The notes beneath the pieces are model-generated. The model made no database searches. It was not told where the DNA came from and saw only the letters and a program-made list of their open reading frames with translations. A DNA stretch of 64,000 bases from Saccharicrinis sp963677345 (GTDB lineage Bacteria; Bacteroidota; Bacteroidia; Bacteroidales; Marinilabiliaceae): contig CAXXLC010000028.1 in the NCBI GenBank assembly GCA_963677345.2, positions 248,001 through 312,000 on the forward strand. Reading direction: 5' to 3'. Both the position numbers and the translations under genes were made by a program. Numbering within the stretch: the first letter of the stretch is position 1; each line of letters starts with the position of its first letter. This document shows, piece after piece, positions 26,578-37,040 of the stretch.

Positions 26578-28657
26578 TCATTTTTCTTTTAAATCATCAA
26601 GATCTTTAACGGGACGTATCCATACATCAAGAAAAACACCTCCCCGAAGCAGTTGTTTTTTAATTACCAGAGAAGATTTATATCCACCAAACTCTCCAAA
26701 AATATACCTGGTAAAACCATCTACACATTTTATCTCCTGAACATTTTCAATCCCTCTTTTAGAAAAAAAATCCCCATCCCTTAAAGGCCCGTTTTCCAAA
26801 GCCATCAGCTGGATTGTATAGCCCTTTCTTGTACTTGGAACGAATGTGTTTACTTTACTTGAATTAACTAATGTTTTATTCTCCTCTGCTATGGCTGCAT
26901 CCTGAACTTTAGATTCTGTTTCGTCTACAATTACATCTTCACCAACAACAACCAATCGACTGGTATTCAATCCAGATTCAACCTTTAGCGATGGGACATT
27001 TTCAGTAATGGCGTCCACATTCTTCTGAATTCTTTCTAAAGGGGCATCCATTACAACATCCTTAAAAAAGATGGAATGTTTAATATTCTTATAATTCATC
27101 TCCGGAGTTACACTAACATAACCAAGCTGCTTTATATTCTCAGCAGAAGTTGTTTGCTCAATTTCGTATTCATACCCCACTTCAAGAAACAACATATATT
27201 TACCATTTGTAGGATTTGGCCTGTAATCACCAACCAAACATTTGTCCTTTCTCCTGGTAACTAAAACCCTGACATCTTTTCGATGATCACCAAAAACATT
27301 ATCAACCTGACCTTCAACCACTGCCAACTCAGTATTATCATCAGAATCAAAAATTACCTGGTAAATATCCGACCCTCCATAATTATCTTCGAACTTTGAT
27401 GATGCATAATAAGCCCTGCTTTTATTTACTGTGGGAACAAAAAAGAAATCATCGCCGGGTGTATTAACAGGGTATCCAAGATTAACCGGCCGACTCCATG
27501 TTGAGTCAGGGTTCATTTGTGCATAGAAAACATCCAGACGCCCCATTGAATTATGCCCTTCTGATGAAAAATACAAAGTCTTCCCATCATAATGAATCAT
27601 CGGTGTTTCTTCATCGTACTCGGTATTAATATTTGGCCCTAAATTTTTAGGTTTCCCCCAAACGCCATTGGGATTCTTTTTTGCCATATATATATCCAAA
27701 CCGCCCAAACCACCCTCTCTGTCACTGGTAAAAAACAATGTGCTTTTATCTGCAGAAAGCGAGCCATGTGTTTCTTGTGCAAAACTATTAATAGGATATG
27801 GTAACTTTTCAGGCTCTGACCATTTTTTTCCATCAAAATGACTTACATACAAACTCTTCCCGTGAACATCATTTCTAAATAAAATCATATCATCACCATC
27901 AGGAGAGAGGGATGCTGCTGATTCATGCTCATTTTGTTTAAAAAACACCTTCAACAACCTTGCACTCTCCCAATTCCTGGCCGATAAAGGAACTGAATAG
28001 ATTTTTTCGGCATACTGGCCATCAGGCAATAATGATAATTTTGTCCAGTTCCTGCGCGATGTAAAAAACAATTCGTTTTCGCTTACACAAATAAGAGGAC
28101 TATGATCATCATATATAGAATTTACTTCGGGCCCCATATTTTCAACTTTAATATCTATGGGATGCTGTATAAAGAAATTTGCGTTATGACAAATCTGAAT
28201 TTCATATTCTACTTCTTTCATCAATAAACTATCCTCATCCGTGATATCAACTAAAAGGTTTTCATATATTTCGATAGCCTTTAACGGCTTTAATAAAACC
28301 TGATACGCTTTACCGATAGACATACCAAACTCTCGGCCTAAATAACCTTTTTTTTGGTCTTCTGTTAAGGTATCCAATCCCCTATTCAGATATACAACTG
28401 CAGAGTCGGCTCCATCAGAAGTATTTAAATAACACAATCCTAAATTAAATAAAGCATCTAAATTGTTAGGTTCATCAAGAAGAAGAACATTTAAATTACT
28501 TATGGCGTCTTTATAATTACCCTCATCGGCAAGGCTCATTGCCCTTTTAAACAACTTAGCACTTCGAGAGGCAGATTGTGACTGGGAATAAACACTTAAA
28601 ACAAATAAGCTAAGAAATAAAACTACGATGAAAAACCTGTTTTTTTTTCCATTTCAT
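26578..28657 (-). CDS. PorE-like TPR/propeller protein with SPOR-like C-terminus (start frameshifted here)
   Basis: Body of about 658 residues: TPR repeats at about 1-110 (AMSLADEGNYKDAISNLNVLL, ALFNLGLCYLN), a PD40 propeller at about 150-400 (LFFTSDREGGLGGLDIYMAK, TLYFSSEGHNSMGRLDVFYA), a carboxypeptidase-regulatory-like domain at about 405-500, a linker, and a final domain of about 75 residues (GYTIQLMALENGPL ... YIFGEFGGYKSSLVIKKQLL) that looks like SPOR. The order TPR-propeller-CRD is that of T9SS PorE, which ends in an OmpA-type domain instead. A good signal peptide (FFIVVLFLSLFVLSVYSQ) lies upstream in frame, but its ATG at 28657 is cut off by a run of nine A (minus strand; 28640-28648). 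Eight A restore it. Confidence 0.8.
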
Positions 28658-28893
28658 GTATTTAATTTCACAAACAACTGATATTAAATACAATATAGTA
28701 ACTTTCATGGTTTTATTAAACAGATGCAATTATTGAACCCTCATGAATAGACCGATTACTTGTGGATACCCGTAACAAACAATACCAACAGAGCAAAACA
28801 AAAACCCATACAAATCTAATATTCTGCCACTTATACATTTTCCAATAAATGGAAACGTTTTATAACTAATGATATAAATAAAAGCGTAAAGAT

Positions 28894-29599
28894 CTATGAA
28901 ATAATATCCTTTAAGACAAATCCCACTGTTGGAACATTTTCAATAGTAATGTTTGAATCACTTTTTAAATATTTACGAAGTTTGGCAATGAAAACATCAA
29001 GGCTTCTACTATTAAAATAGTCGTTATCACCCCAAAGGGAATTTAAAATATCATCTCTTTTAACCAACTGATTTTTTGAATCTGCCAACATTTTAAGAAC
29101 CTCGTTTTCTTTAAAGGTCAGACGTTTTTCTTTCACATTAGATTTTAACAACTGATTTTTACAGTCAAATATAAATGAACCAATATTGTAGCAATCTGTG
29201 AATATCCCGGGTTTAAAATCATTGTTACACCTGGTCATTATGGCTTTAATACGACAAAGCAATTCATCCTCATCAAAAGGTTTAACAATATAATCATCAA
29301 CACCAATACTAAAGCCCTTAATTTTATCCTCTTTAAGCGTTTTAGCTGTTAAAAAAACAATTGGAACGGTTTTGTTTATCTCCCTTATTTTTTTAGCAAT
29401 AGAAAAAACCATCCAGCCCGGGAAGCATCACATCAAGAATACAAAAATCAAAAACATAGTTATTAAACGCATTTAATCCCAGAAGCCCGTCTTTATACAA
29501 TTTAACATCAAAATGATTTGATTCGAGAAATTCTACCAGCAAAAACCCCATTGTAGTATCATCTTCTACAAGAAGAATTTTCTTTACTTCACTATTCAT
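28894..29599 (-). CDS. OmpR/PhoB-type response regulator (frameshifted in this sequence)
   Basis: Receiver domain with the acidic pair LLVEDD, the phosphoacceptor Asp in FCILDVMLPGLDG (about residue 56) and the Lys in YIVKPFDEDEL, followed by a winged-helix Trans_reg_C domain (ENEVLKMLADSKNQLVKRDD, SLDVFIAKLRKYL). The two halves are in different frames. One extra T in a six-T run (29403-29408) after GLDG breaks the gene, and five T restore a normal product of about 234 residues. The ATG overlaps the kinase stop codon by 4 bp, so the pair is cotranscribed. Confidence 0.85.
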
Positions 29600-30843
29600 A
29601 CCTTACTAACTTTTAATGTAATAATAAATGAACTTCCTTTTCCCAACTCACTTTTAACACTAATATTTCCTTTTAGATTATCAACAACTTTTTTAACAAA
29701 ACTCAAACCCAAACCAAATCCTTTAATATCATGTACATTACCTGTTGAAACACGATAGTATTTTTCAAACACTTTATCCTGCTCACATTTAGGAATACCT
29801 ATACCATTATCTTTAACAACAACAACCAACTTATGTTTTCTGTTGAAGGTTTTAATGAAAACGGAAGGGTTTTCTTTAGTATATTTAATTGCATTATCGA
29901 TTAAATTCAGAAAGGTATGTTTAATATATGTTTTATCACCTACAACCTTGTAATTGATGGCTGTCAAATCCAAAACTAATTGTCCTTGCTTTTCTGCAAT
30001 AACAGACCGGTATAAATCCGAACACTCTTTTAAAACAAGATGAAGATCAATTGCATCATTCGCTCCGGTATCTACAGACAAGCCCACAACATCAAGAATA
30101 TCCTTAACATTCTGACTTAACTTTGTATTCTCATCCTGAATTAATTGAGTATACTGAGTTATTTTATCCTTATTTTCACAATTTAGTTCAATTTTCTTTT
30201 TTATTAATCCTGAAGCAAATTTTATATTCGCCAACGGAGTTTGAAACTCATGAACCATATTATCAATAAAGTCTTTTGTATTAACTAAAATTGATCGCTC
30301 TTTTGCAAACAATCGATAAACAATAACAAACGACATTAATACAAAAAGAATTGCGCCTATTGACAAATAAAACAAAGTACCAATTTGAGCTAAAATATAC
30401 TTACTCTGACCGGGAAACTCAATCTGAAGCTTTATTCCATTTTGAGCCAACAAACCATTTAAAGATTGTTCATAGCAAGAAATACAGATATTATCTTTTA
30501 CACTGTCATTTTCATTTATAAATTCAAACTTATAATCCAATTGAATTTTATGAATATACAAGTTAGACTGGATAATACTATCTACTTTTTGAAAATTGAT
30601 ATATTGAAGGTCACTGGAGCATTTTTTCCCACAAACATAATTATGCATATTATTACATTGGTTTGCTTCTCTTGCAATTTCATTACGGGCTTCCCTTAAC
30701 GCCAATACTACCCTGTGATTGAAATGTTTTTCCTCAAGTTTTGCTGAACGTACTAAAAATAAAACCTGTATTATAATTAAACACAACAGGACTAAAAAAG
30801 TTAGTATTGCCAACCCTTCCAATCTTACTTTTTTCTTTAACAT
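29596..30843 (-). CDS. Sensor histidine kinase with Cys-rich periplasmic domain
   Basis: Protein of 415 residues. A first membrane helix near 12-33 and a second near 155-180 enclose a periplasmic domain of about 120 residues with six Cys in two clusters (NQCNNMHNYVCGKKCSS and DNICISCYEQS). The cytosolic part has HisKA (NMVHEFQTPLANIKFA; phosphoacceptor His in VHEF) and HATPase_c (N-box NLIDNAIKYTK, DNGIGIP, GFGLGLSFVKKV). The Cys clusters suggest a metal ion or the redox state as the signal, which is an inference. Divergent from the Cys/Lys-rich secreted peptide gene at 31030 and coupled to the response regulator downstream. Confidence 0.87.
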   Translation of the reverse strand: MLKKKVRLEGLAILTFLVLLCLIIIQVLFLVRSAKLEEKHFNHRVVLALREARNEIAREANQCNNMHNYVCGKKCSSDLQYINFQKVDSIIQSNLYIHKIQLDYKFEFINENDSVKDNICISCYEQSLNGLLAQNGIKLQIEFPGQSKYILAQIGTLFYLSIGAILFVLMSFVIVYRLFAKERSILVNTKDFIDNMVHEFQTPLANIKFASGLIKKKIELNCENKDKITQYTQLIQDENTKLSQNVKDILDVVGLSVDTGANDAIDLHLVLKECSDLYRSVIAEKQGQLVLDLTAINYKVVGDKTYIKHTFLNLIDNAIKYTKENPSVFIKTFNRKHKLVVVVKDNGIGIPKCEQDKVFEKYYRVSTGNVHDIKGFGLGLSFVKKVVDNLKGNISVKSELGKGSSFIITLKVSKV

Positions 30844-31029
30844 TTAAAACAATATTTATCTTTTTATGTTTGTATTAGTAACGGCTGCCACAAAAGTAGC
30901 AATAAATAACAATGCAGATAATTAATTAACAAGTCATTAACACGCATTAACAAGAAAATAACAACACTTGCAACAAAAACATATCATATTTGTAAAAGAC
31001 AACATTTTAATAAAATAAATTATAGAATT

Positions 31030-31248
31030 ATGAAAAAATCAATAGCTGTATCATTCCTGTTTTTATTTATGGTAGCACTAACAACTCCAGCATTAGCATC
31101 AGACAACACTCAAGAGCCACAAAAAACAGAAAAGAAGTGCTGTTCTAAAGAGTCAAAAAAAGAGTGCTCTAAAAAAGAAAAAGAGTGTTGCTCAAAAAAG
31201 AAAAAAAGCGAATGCACAAAAGCAAAAGCAGAAACAGAGAAGAAGTAA
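31030..31248 (+). CDS. Small secreted Cys/Lys-rich peptide
   Basis: Precursor of 72 residues: a signal peptide of about 23 (cleavage after PALA) and a mature peptide of about 49 residues dominated by Lys, Glu, Ser and six Cys. Two repeats of the form CCSK..KKxECxK are visible. There is no lipobox. The composition suggests metal binding (CC and C-K patterns) or a disulphide-rich peptide. It lies divergently from the Cys-rich sensor kinase and has its own strong terminator at 31270, so it is a good candidate target of that two-component system. I do not recognise the family. Confidence 0.7.
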   Translation: MKKSIAVSFLFLFMVALTTPALASDNTQEPQKTEKKCCSKESKKECSKKEKECCSKKKKSECTKAKAETEKK

Positions 31249-31269
31249 GGATATCATTCCAAATTATAG

Positions 31270-31303
31270 AAGCTACACACAAAAAACAGTGTGTAGCTTT
31301 TTT
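31270..31303 (+). terminator. Intrinsic terminator of the Cys/Lys-rich peptide gene
   Basis: The 11-bp stem AAGCTACACAC / GTGTGTAGCTT is followed by a T run, 21 bp after the stop codon. Confidence 0.8.
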
Positions 31304-31481
31304 ATTTTATAACGTTTATTAACTTTCTAAAAACAAATTTGGCACAACATATACAACACATTTAATCAATTAATCTTAATTTTGTTGATACATAAACAAA
31401 AGGTAATTTCTTACTATTTGTATTTTAAATAAAATATAGAGATTTACTTTCACCTCTTATTACCGTTTTAGAGACACAACT

Positions 31482-32936
31482 ATGCTTAAACAAAGTTTAC
31501 AACAAAAGCTACTTCAAAAATTATCACCTATGCAAATACAGGTGATAAAGCTATTGGAAATTCCGGCAGCTCAATTGGAGCAGAGAATTAAGAAGGAAAT
31601 TGAGGAAAATCCAGTTTTAGAACTTGACGGGGAAGGCAGATCTAATGAGGATATGGATGAGCCAGAAGTAAAGGAAACAGAAGTTGAAAAAGATGAGTTG
31701 TCAATTGATGAATACATCCAAAACGAAGATATTCCTGCATATAAATTGCAGGCTCGTAACTTTTCAAAAGATGATAAACATGAAGACATTCCTTTCTCTG
31801 AAGGCACAACATTTCATGAGTTTTTAACAGATCAGTTAGGCCCTTAGAATATTAAATGACCGCCAACGCCTGATGGCAGAACATATCATAGGAAACATAG
31901 ATGAAGATGGCTATTTAAGACGCGAAATCGACGAGATTATTGATGATATAGCATTTAGCCAGAATGTTGAATACGATGAAAAAGAGGCTCTTGATATTTT
32001 AGATATAGTTCAGGATTTTGATCCTCCGGGTGTTGGAGCCAGAGACCTGCAGGAATGTTTATTGTTACAACTTAACAAAAAAGACAAAACTGACCGGACA
32101 ATAGAAAATGCATATCATATTATCAAACAACATTTTGAAGAATTTACAAAAAAAACATTACGAAAAAATCACCAAAAGACTTCATCTTGAAGAAGAAGAT
32201 GTCAAAGAGGCATTAGAAGAAATTCTAAAACTAAACCCAAAACCGGGAAGCTCTTACAGTAACCCAATGACAAAAATGGTTCAGCATATTATTCCTGATT
32301 TTATCTTAGAAATTAAAAACGAAAAATTTGAATTGTCGCTAAACAACAGAAACGTTCCCGAACTGAGGATCAGCCAAACATATGCAAATATGCTAGAAGA
32401 TTACGCAGGAAACAAGAAAAACCAAACAAGAGATAAAAAAGATGCTGTAATTTTTGTAAAACAAAAATTAGATTCTGCAAAATGGTTTATTGATGCGATC
32501 AAACAACGACAAAACACTTTGTTAAACACCATGCAGGCCATCCTTAATTATCAAAAAGAATACTTTGAAGAAGGTGACGAAACTAAACTAAGACCTATGA
32601 TCTTAAAAGATATAGCAGAAATAACCAATTTAGATATTTCTACTATCTCAAGGGTTTCGAACAGTAAATATATTCAAACTCATTTTGGAATATTTGCATT
32701 AAAATCTCTTCTTTTCAGAAGGTATGCAAACAGATTCAGGCGAAGAAGTATCAACAAGGGAAATCAAAAAAATACTTTCAGAATGCATTGAGAATGAAGA
32801 CAAGAGAAAACCACTTACTGACGATAAGTTATCACAAATTTTAAAAGAAAAATCGTACAATATTGCGCGAAGAACTGTGGCTAAATACAGAGAACAATTA
32901 AACATACCAGTAGCCAGACTCAGAAAAGAACTTTAG
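31482..32936 (+). CDS. rpoN: RNA polymerase sigma-54 factor (three frameshifts in this sequence)
   Basis: All parts of RpoN are present: the Gln/Leu-rich activator-interacting N-terminus (LQQKLLQKLSPMQIQVIKLL), the acidic linker, the core-binding domain (EHIIGNIDEDGYL, FDPPGVGARDLQECLLLQL) and the C-terminal DNA-binding region ending in the RpoN box ARRTVAKYRE. The reading frame is broken three times, each by one extra base: a C in 31841-31843, an A in the run 32148-32155 and a T in 32712-32715. Removing these gives one protein of about 484 residues. Conservation on both sides of every break suggests that the gene is functional in the organism. Confidence 0.9.
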
Positions 32937-32958
32937 TTATAACTGTTGAAAATATATT

Positions 32959-33570
32959 TTGTTAATGCTAAAAAAGATTGCTTCCATCATATCTACATTA
33001 CTCCACCCAATGTTAATGCCCACGCTGGGAATATTAGTTATTTTCAGCACTCAAAGTCACATTACCTTTTTACCCTATGAGTACCGCAGACTGGTAACTA
33101 TCATTGTATTAATAAGTACTTGTATACTCCCACTCAGTGTTATCCCCCTTTTTATACAAACTAAAATAATCAAATCTGTTCAGATGGATTCCTCTAGAGA
33201 AAGAATAATCCCTTTAATGGTTACAGGGCTTTTCTTTATAATAGGTTATTATTTTCTAAAAAAAATCCAGCTACCTGCCTTTATTTCTTTATTTTTCCTG
33301 GGCACACTAGTGGCATTAATTATTTCTCTGTCCATTTCATTCTTTTGGAAAATCAGCATCCATATGGTTGGAATAGGAGGAGTTTTAGGTGCACTAATAG
33401 CCATCTCTATAAAATACGGAGTCAACACCAATATGTGGCTTTTACTCGGAATAGCCATTTCTGGTTTATTAGGCAGCAGTCGTTTAGCACTAGAGGCTCA
33501 CAATCCCAAACAAGTATATTCAGGATTTATAGTTGGTATGATATGTATCCTTTCAATTGCAATGCTCTAA
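32959..33570 (+). CDS. PAP2-like integral membrane protein
   Basis: Protein of 203 residues with about six membrane helices. The C-terminal SSRLALEAHNPKQVYSGFIVG resembles the third phosphatase motif of PAP2 enzymes (SRx5H), and KISIHMVGIGG stands where SGH would be. The first motif is reduced to DSSRERIIP. It may be a divergent lipid phosphatase or a non-catalytic relative, and its substrate is unknown. It sits alone between rpoN and the Na/Pi symporter and is one of the few intact genes in this stretch. Confidence 0.6.
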   Translation: MLMLKKIASIISTLLHPMLMPTLGILVIFSTQSHITFLPYEYRRLVTIIVLISTCILPLSVIPLFIQTKIIKSVQMDSSRERIIPLMVTGLFFIIGYYFLKKIQLPAFISLFFLGTLVALIISLSISFFWKISIHMVGIGGVLGALIAISIKYGVNTNMWLLLGIAISGLLGSSRLALEAHNPKQVYSGFIVGMICILSIAML

Positions 33571-33703
33571 CGCCATAAATCTGAGCTCGATTGAAATTAT
33601 CAACTCATTATTACTATCTATGGTCATTTAATGTTAAAATGTTACTATTTTTACACATTATATACTACAAATAATTGAAGCTTAAATTTTAATTTTTCTT
33701 TTT

Positions 33704-35396
33704 ATGGATTACTCATTAGTTGACTTGTTAAAATTAATTGGAGCAGTAGGTTTGTTTCTATATGGGATGAAACTAATGAGTGAAGCATTGCAAAAAAGTT
33801 GCCGGTTCTAAAATGAGGAGTATTTTTGCGGCAATGACTCGCAATAGGTTTTTAGGAGTACTCACGGGACTATTGGTTTCTGCAACTATTCAATCATCAA
33901 GTGCTACCATTTTGATGGTTGTTAGCTTTGTAAATGCAGGACTTGTTTTCACTTGTTGAATCTATTGGCGTTATTATGGGGGCCAATGTTGGTACAACCA
34001 TTACGGGTTGGCTTATATCTTTATTCGGATTCAGATTTAACTTTACCGAATATGCACTTCCATTAATGGCAGTAGGATTTCCACTAGTTTTTTCTAAAAT
34101 ACAAAGACATAAATCCTGGGGTGAAGCTATTATTGGGTTTTCGATTTTATTTGTAAGCCTTGATTTTATTAAATCAACATTCCCCGATATTAATAGCAAT
34201 CCTGAACTGTTAAGCTTTTTATCAGATTATACAAATTTAGGATTTGCATCTGTATTACTATTTGTAATTATAGGTAGTTTGTTAACGCTAATTGTACAGT
34301 CGAGTGGAGCAACAATGGCAATTACCTTTGTTATGTGCACCCAGGGGTGGATCCCTTTTCATCTAGGAGCAGCAATGATTTTAGGTGAGAATATTGGTAC
34401 AACCATCACTCCAAACATAGCTGCCACAATAGGAAATATTTCTGCCAAAAGAACTGCGAGAGCACACTTGTTCTTTAATCTGCTAGGCGTATTATGGATG
34501 CTTGCCATATTTACACCATACACGGACTACGTGATGCATTGGATATCTAACTTCAACAGTTTTTCAGCAAACAATCCCCAGGCAATTATTCCTTTTGCCT
34601 TAGCCTTGTTTCATACATCATTTAATGTTTTAAACTTAATTTTCTTCATAGGATTTGTTCCATTGATTCATCGGGCCATCATTGAACTCGTGCCTCAAAA
34701 GGGAGAAGAAGGTGAAGAATTTAAGCTAAAATACATTACCACAGGAATGCTATCAACATCTGAACTCTCAATATTACAGGCTAAAAAAGAATTACAGTCT
34801 TTTGCGCGCCATACAAACAAGATGCTTGCATTTAACCAAAAGTTACTTCACGAAAGCAACGAAAAAAAATTCAATCGCCTTTACGCAAACATCGAAAAAT
34901 ACGAATCAATAAGCGATGATGTAGAAGTTGAGATTGCCAATTATTTAGCTATGGTTTCGCAAGGAAAATTAAGTGAGCAAAGTCGCAAAAAAAATCAGGG
35001 CAATGCTAAAATTAGTCAGTGATTTAGAAAGCATTGGCGACAGTAGTTTTACACTAGCCCGTATCATTAATCGAATGCATAAAAACAAAATTAAATTTTC
35101 AAATCTGATACATGACAAACTTGATTTAATGTTTAATCTTGTTGAAAAAATCATTGGTAACAATGAGAAACAATCTTAATACAGATGAAAAGAAATTAAA
35201 TTTAACCCTGGCCTTTGAAATAGAAAAGCAAATCAATCAATATTGCGAACAACTAAAATCAGAACACCTGGAAAGCATTAAAAACAATGAATATTCATAC
35301 GATACAGGCATTATATTTACCGACATATATAGCGAATGCGAAAAGATTGGGAATTATACCATCAACGTTTCCAAGGCATTAGTGGAGAGCAAATAA
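33704..35396 (+). CDS. Na/Pi cotransporter family protein with PhoU-like domain (four frameshifts here)
   Basis: From the ATG at 33704 the sequence reads SLVDLLKLIGAVGLFLYGMKLMSEALQ, the usual start of NptA/YjbB-type proteins, and includes the two inverted repeats with QSSSAT (TIQSSSATILMVV) and QSSGAT (IVQSSGATMAITF). The last 200 residues are helical and PhoU-like. The frame breaks at 33792-33797, 33946-33949, 34987-34994 and 35145-35150, each time by one extra base in an A or T run. Correcting them gives about 563 residues. It is predicted to import phosphate with sodium. Confidence 0.88.
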
Positions 35397-35421
35397 AAGA
35401 ATATTTTTCCTTTATAAAAAA

Positions 35422-35458
35422 AACTAGGGATGTAAACCAATAAGCTACATCCCTAGTT
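35422..35458. terminator. Bidirectional terminator
   Basis: A perfect 13-bp inverted repeat, AACTAGGGATGTA / TACATCCCTAGTT, between the convergent Na/Pi and gltD genes. Confidence 0.75.
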
Positions 35459-35518
35459 CAATATTCTATTTTAGTTCAAAAAGAAAACAACCTTTTAAAC
35501 ACCAAAATCTTATTTACT

Positions 35519-36939
35519 TTATTCCATAAGAAATTTATGTACATTACCGGCTGCTTCTCTACCTTTAGCAATAGCTGTAACAACAAGACTGGCACCATTA
35601 TGTGAATCACCTGCTGCAAATACTTTATCGGTACTTGTTTGATAGTTTTGATTCACCTTAAGGTTACCTCTTTGATCTAAATCTAACCCCAGCTCCTCAA
35701 CTAATCCTTCATGAACACAATGTACAAAACCCATAGAAAGAAAAACTAAATCTACATCAATAATACGCTCAGAACCTTCTTTTTCATTCATTTTCCAGGC
35801 ACCATTCTCATCTTTTGTCCACTCCACATCCACCAACTCTACTTGTTTCAATGTACCACCAGAACCTATAAATCTTTTAGTAGATACGCTCCACATACGC
35901 TCGCAACCCTCATCATGAGAAGAAGAAGTTTTAAGCACTGTTGGCCAGTAAGGCCAAGGATTATTATCCGCTCTTTCAACCGGTGGCTTAGGTAAAATTT
36001 CAATTTGAGTTACACTTTTAGCTTTATGACGGTTAGATGTCCCAACACAGTCAGAACCCGTATCTCCACCACCAATAACCAGTACATTTTTATCTTTAGC
36101 ATCAATACGCTCAATACCATCCAGATTGCTTCCTCTATTCACCCTGTTTTGTTGAGTTAGGAATTCCATTGCAAAATGAACACCTTTTAATTCTCTACCC
36201 TCAACAGGCAAATCTCGCGGTTTCATTGCTCCAATAGCTAGAACTACAGCATCAAAATCCTTAAGAATCTTTTCACCTTTGATATCAAAACCAACATAAG
36301 TATTATACTTAAATTCGATACCCTCCTGATTAAAGATCTCAATTCTGCGATCAATTACCTTTTTGTTCAATTTAAAATCAGGAATACCAAAACGTAACAA
36401 TCCACCAGCAGCCTCATCTTTTTCAAAACAGTAACACTATGTCCCATTTGATTTAAAAGATCTGCAGCAGAAAGACCTGCTGGACCTCCACCGATTACAG
36501 CTACTTTTTTACCTGTTCTTACTTCAGGTATTCTTGGTTGAATATAACCTTCGGCAAAAGCTTTTTCAACAACAGAACATTCATTTTCTCTAATGGTAAC
36601 TGCTTCTTTATGTATCGCTAAAACACAAGATTTCTCACATGGATTTGGACAAATTCTTCCTGTAAACTCAGGGAAGCTATTCGTTGAATGTAAAATATCA
36701 CTAGCTAATTTCCATTCTCCTTTGTAAACTGCATCTTGCCATTCAGGAATCTTACTACCTACCGGACAAGCCCAGTGACAAAAAGGGATACCACAGTCCA
36801 TACATCTTGATGCCTGTAGGATACGATCTCCTTCGTTGAGCGTTTGTTCAACTTCACCATAATCATCAATACGCTCATTAATGGGACGGTAGCCGCTATC
36901 TTTTCTTGCTACCTCTATAAAACCTCTTGGATTACCCAT
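35519..36939 (-). CDS. gltD: Glutamate synthase small subunit (one frameshift here)
   Basis: GltD passes electrons from NADPH to GltB. The N-terminal part has the Fe-S Cys clusters (SRCMDCGIPFCHWACP and CPNPCEKSCVL) and FAD motif VIGGGPAGLSAADLL. The C-terminal part has the NADPH motif VIGGGDTGSDCVG and the terminal FAD segment VFAAGDSHNGASLVV. The halves are in different frames because one T is missing in the coding strand at 36425-36428 (four T where five give VFEKDEAAGGLLRFG). This is the only -1 shift of the local cluster. Corrected length is about 473 residues. Downstream of gltB in the same direction. Confidence 0.92.
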
Positions 36940-36964
36940 AATATAATATTTTTTTTGAAGGGAT

Positions 36965-37010
36965 TGTCCAAAAACCGATACTCCGATGAGTATCGATTGG
37001 TTTTCGGACT
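36965..37010. other. Hairpin between gltB and gltD
   Basis: A long inverted repeat (GATACTC-cgat-GAGTATC, extended by AAAACC / GGTTTT) lies in the 100-bp spacer. It may tune relative expression of the two subunits by processing or partial termination. Confidence 0.5.
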
Positions 37011-37040
37011 TCCTTCTTTATTCAAAGACTTGATAATTAA

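Noticed and set aside
29596..32936. Programmed frameshifting as explanation for the split response regulator and rpoN genes
   Set aside because: Shifts occur at many unrelated sites, including very short runs (CCC, TTTT) without slippery heptamers, and affect several unrelated genes at about one per kb.
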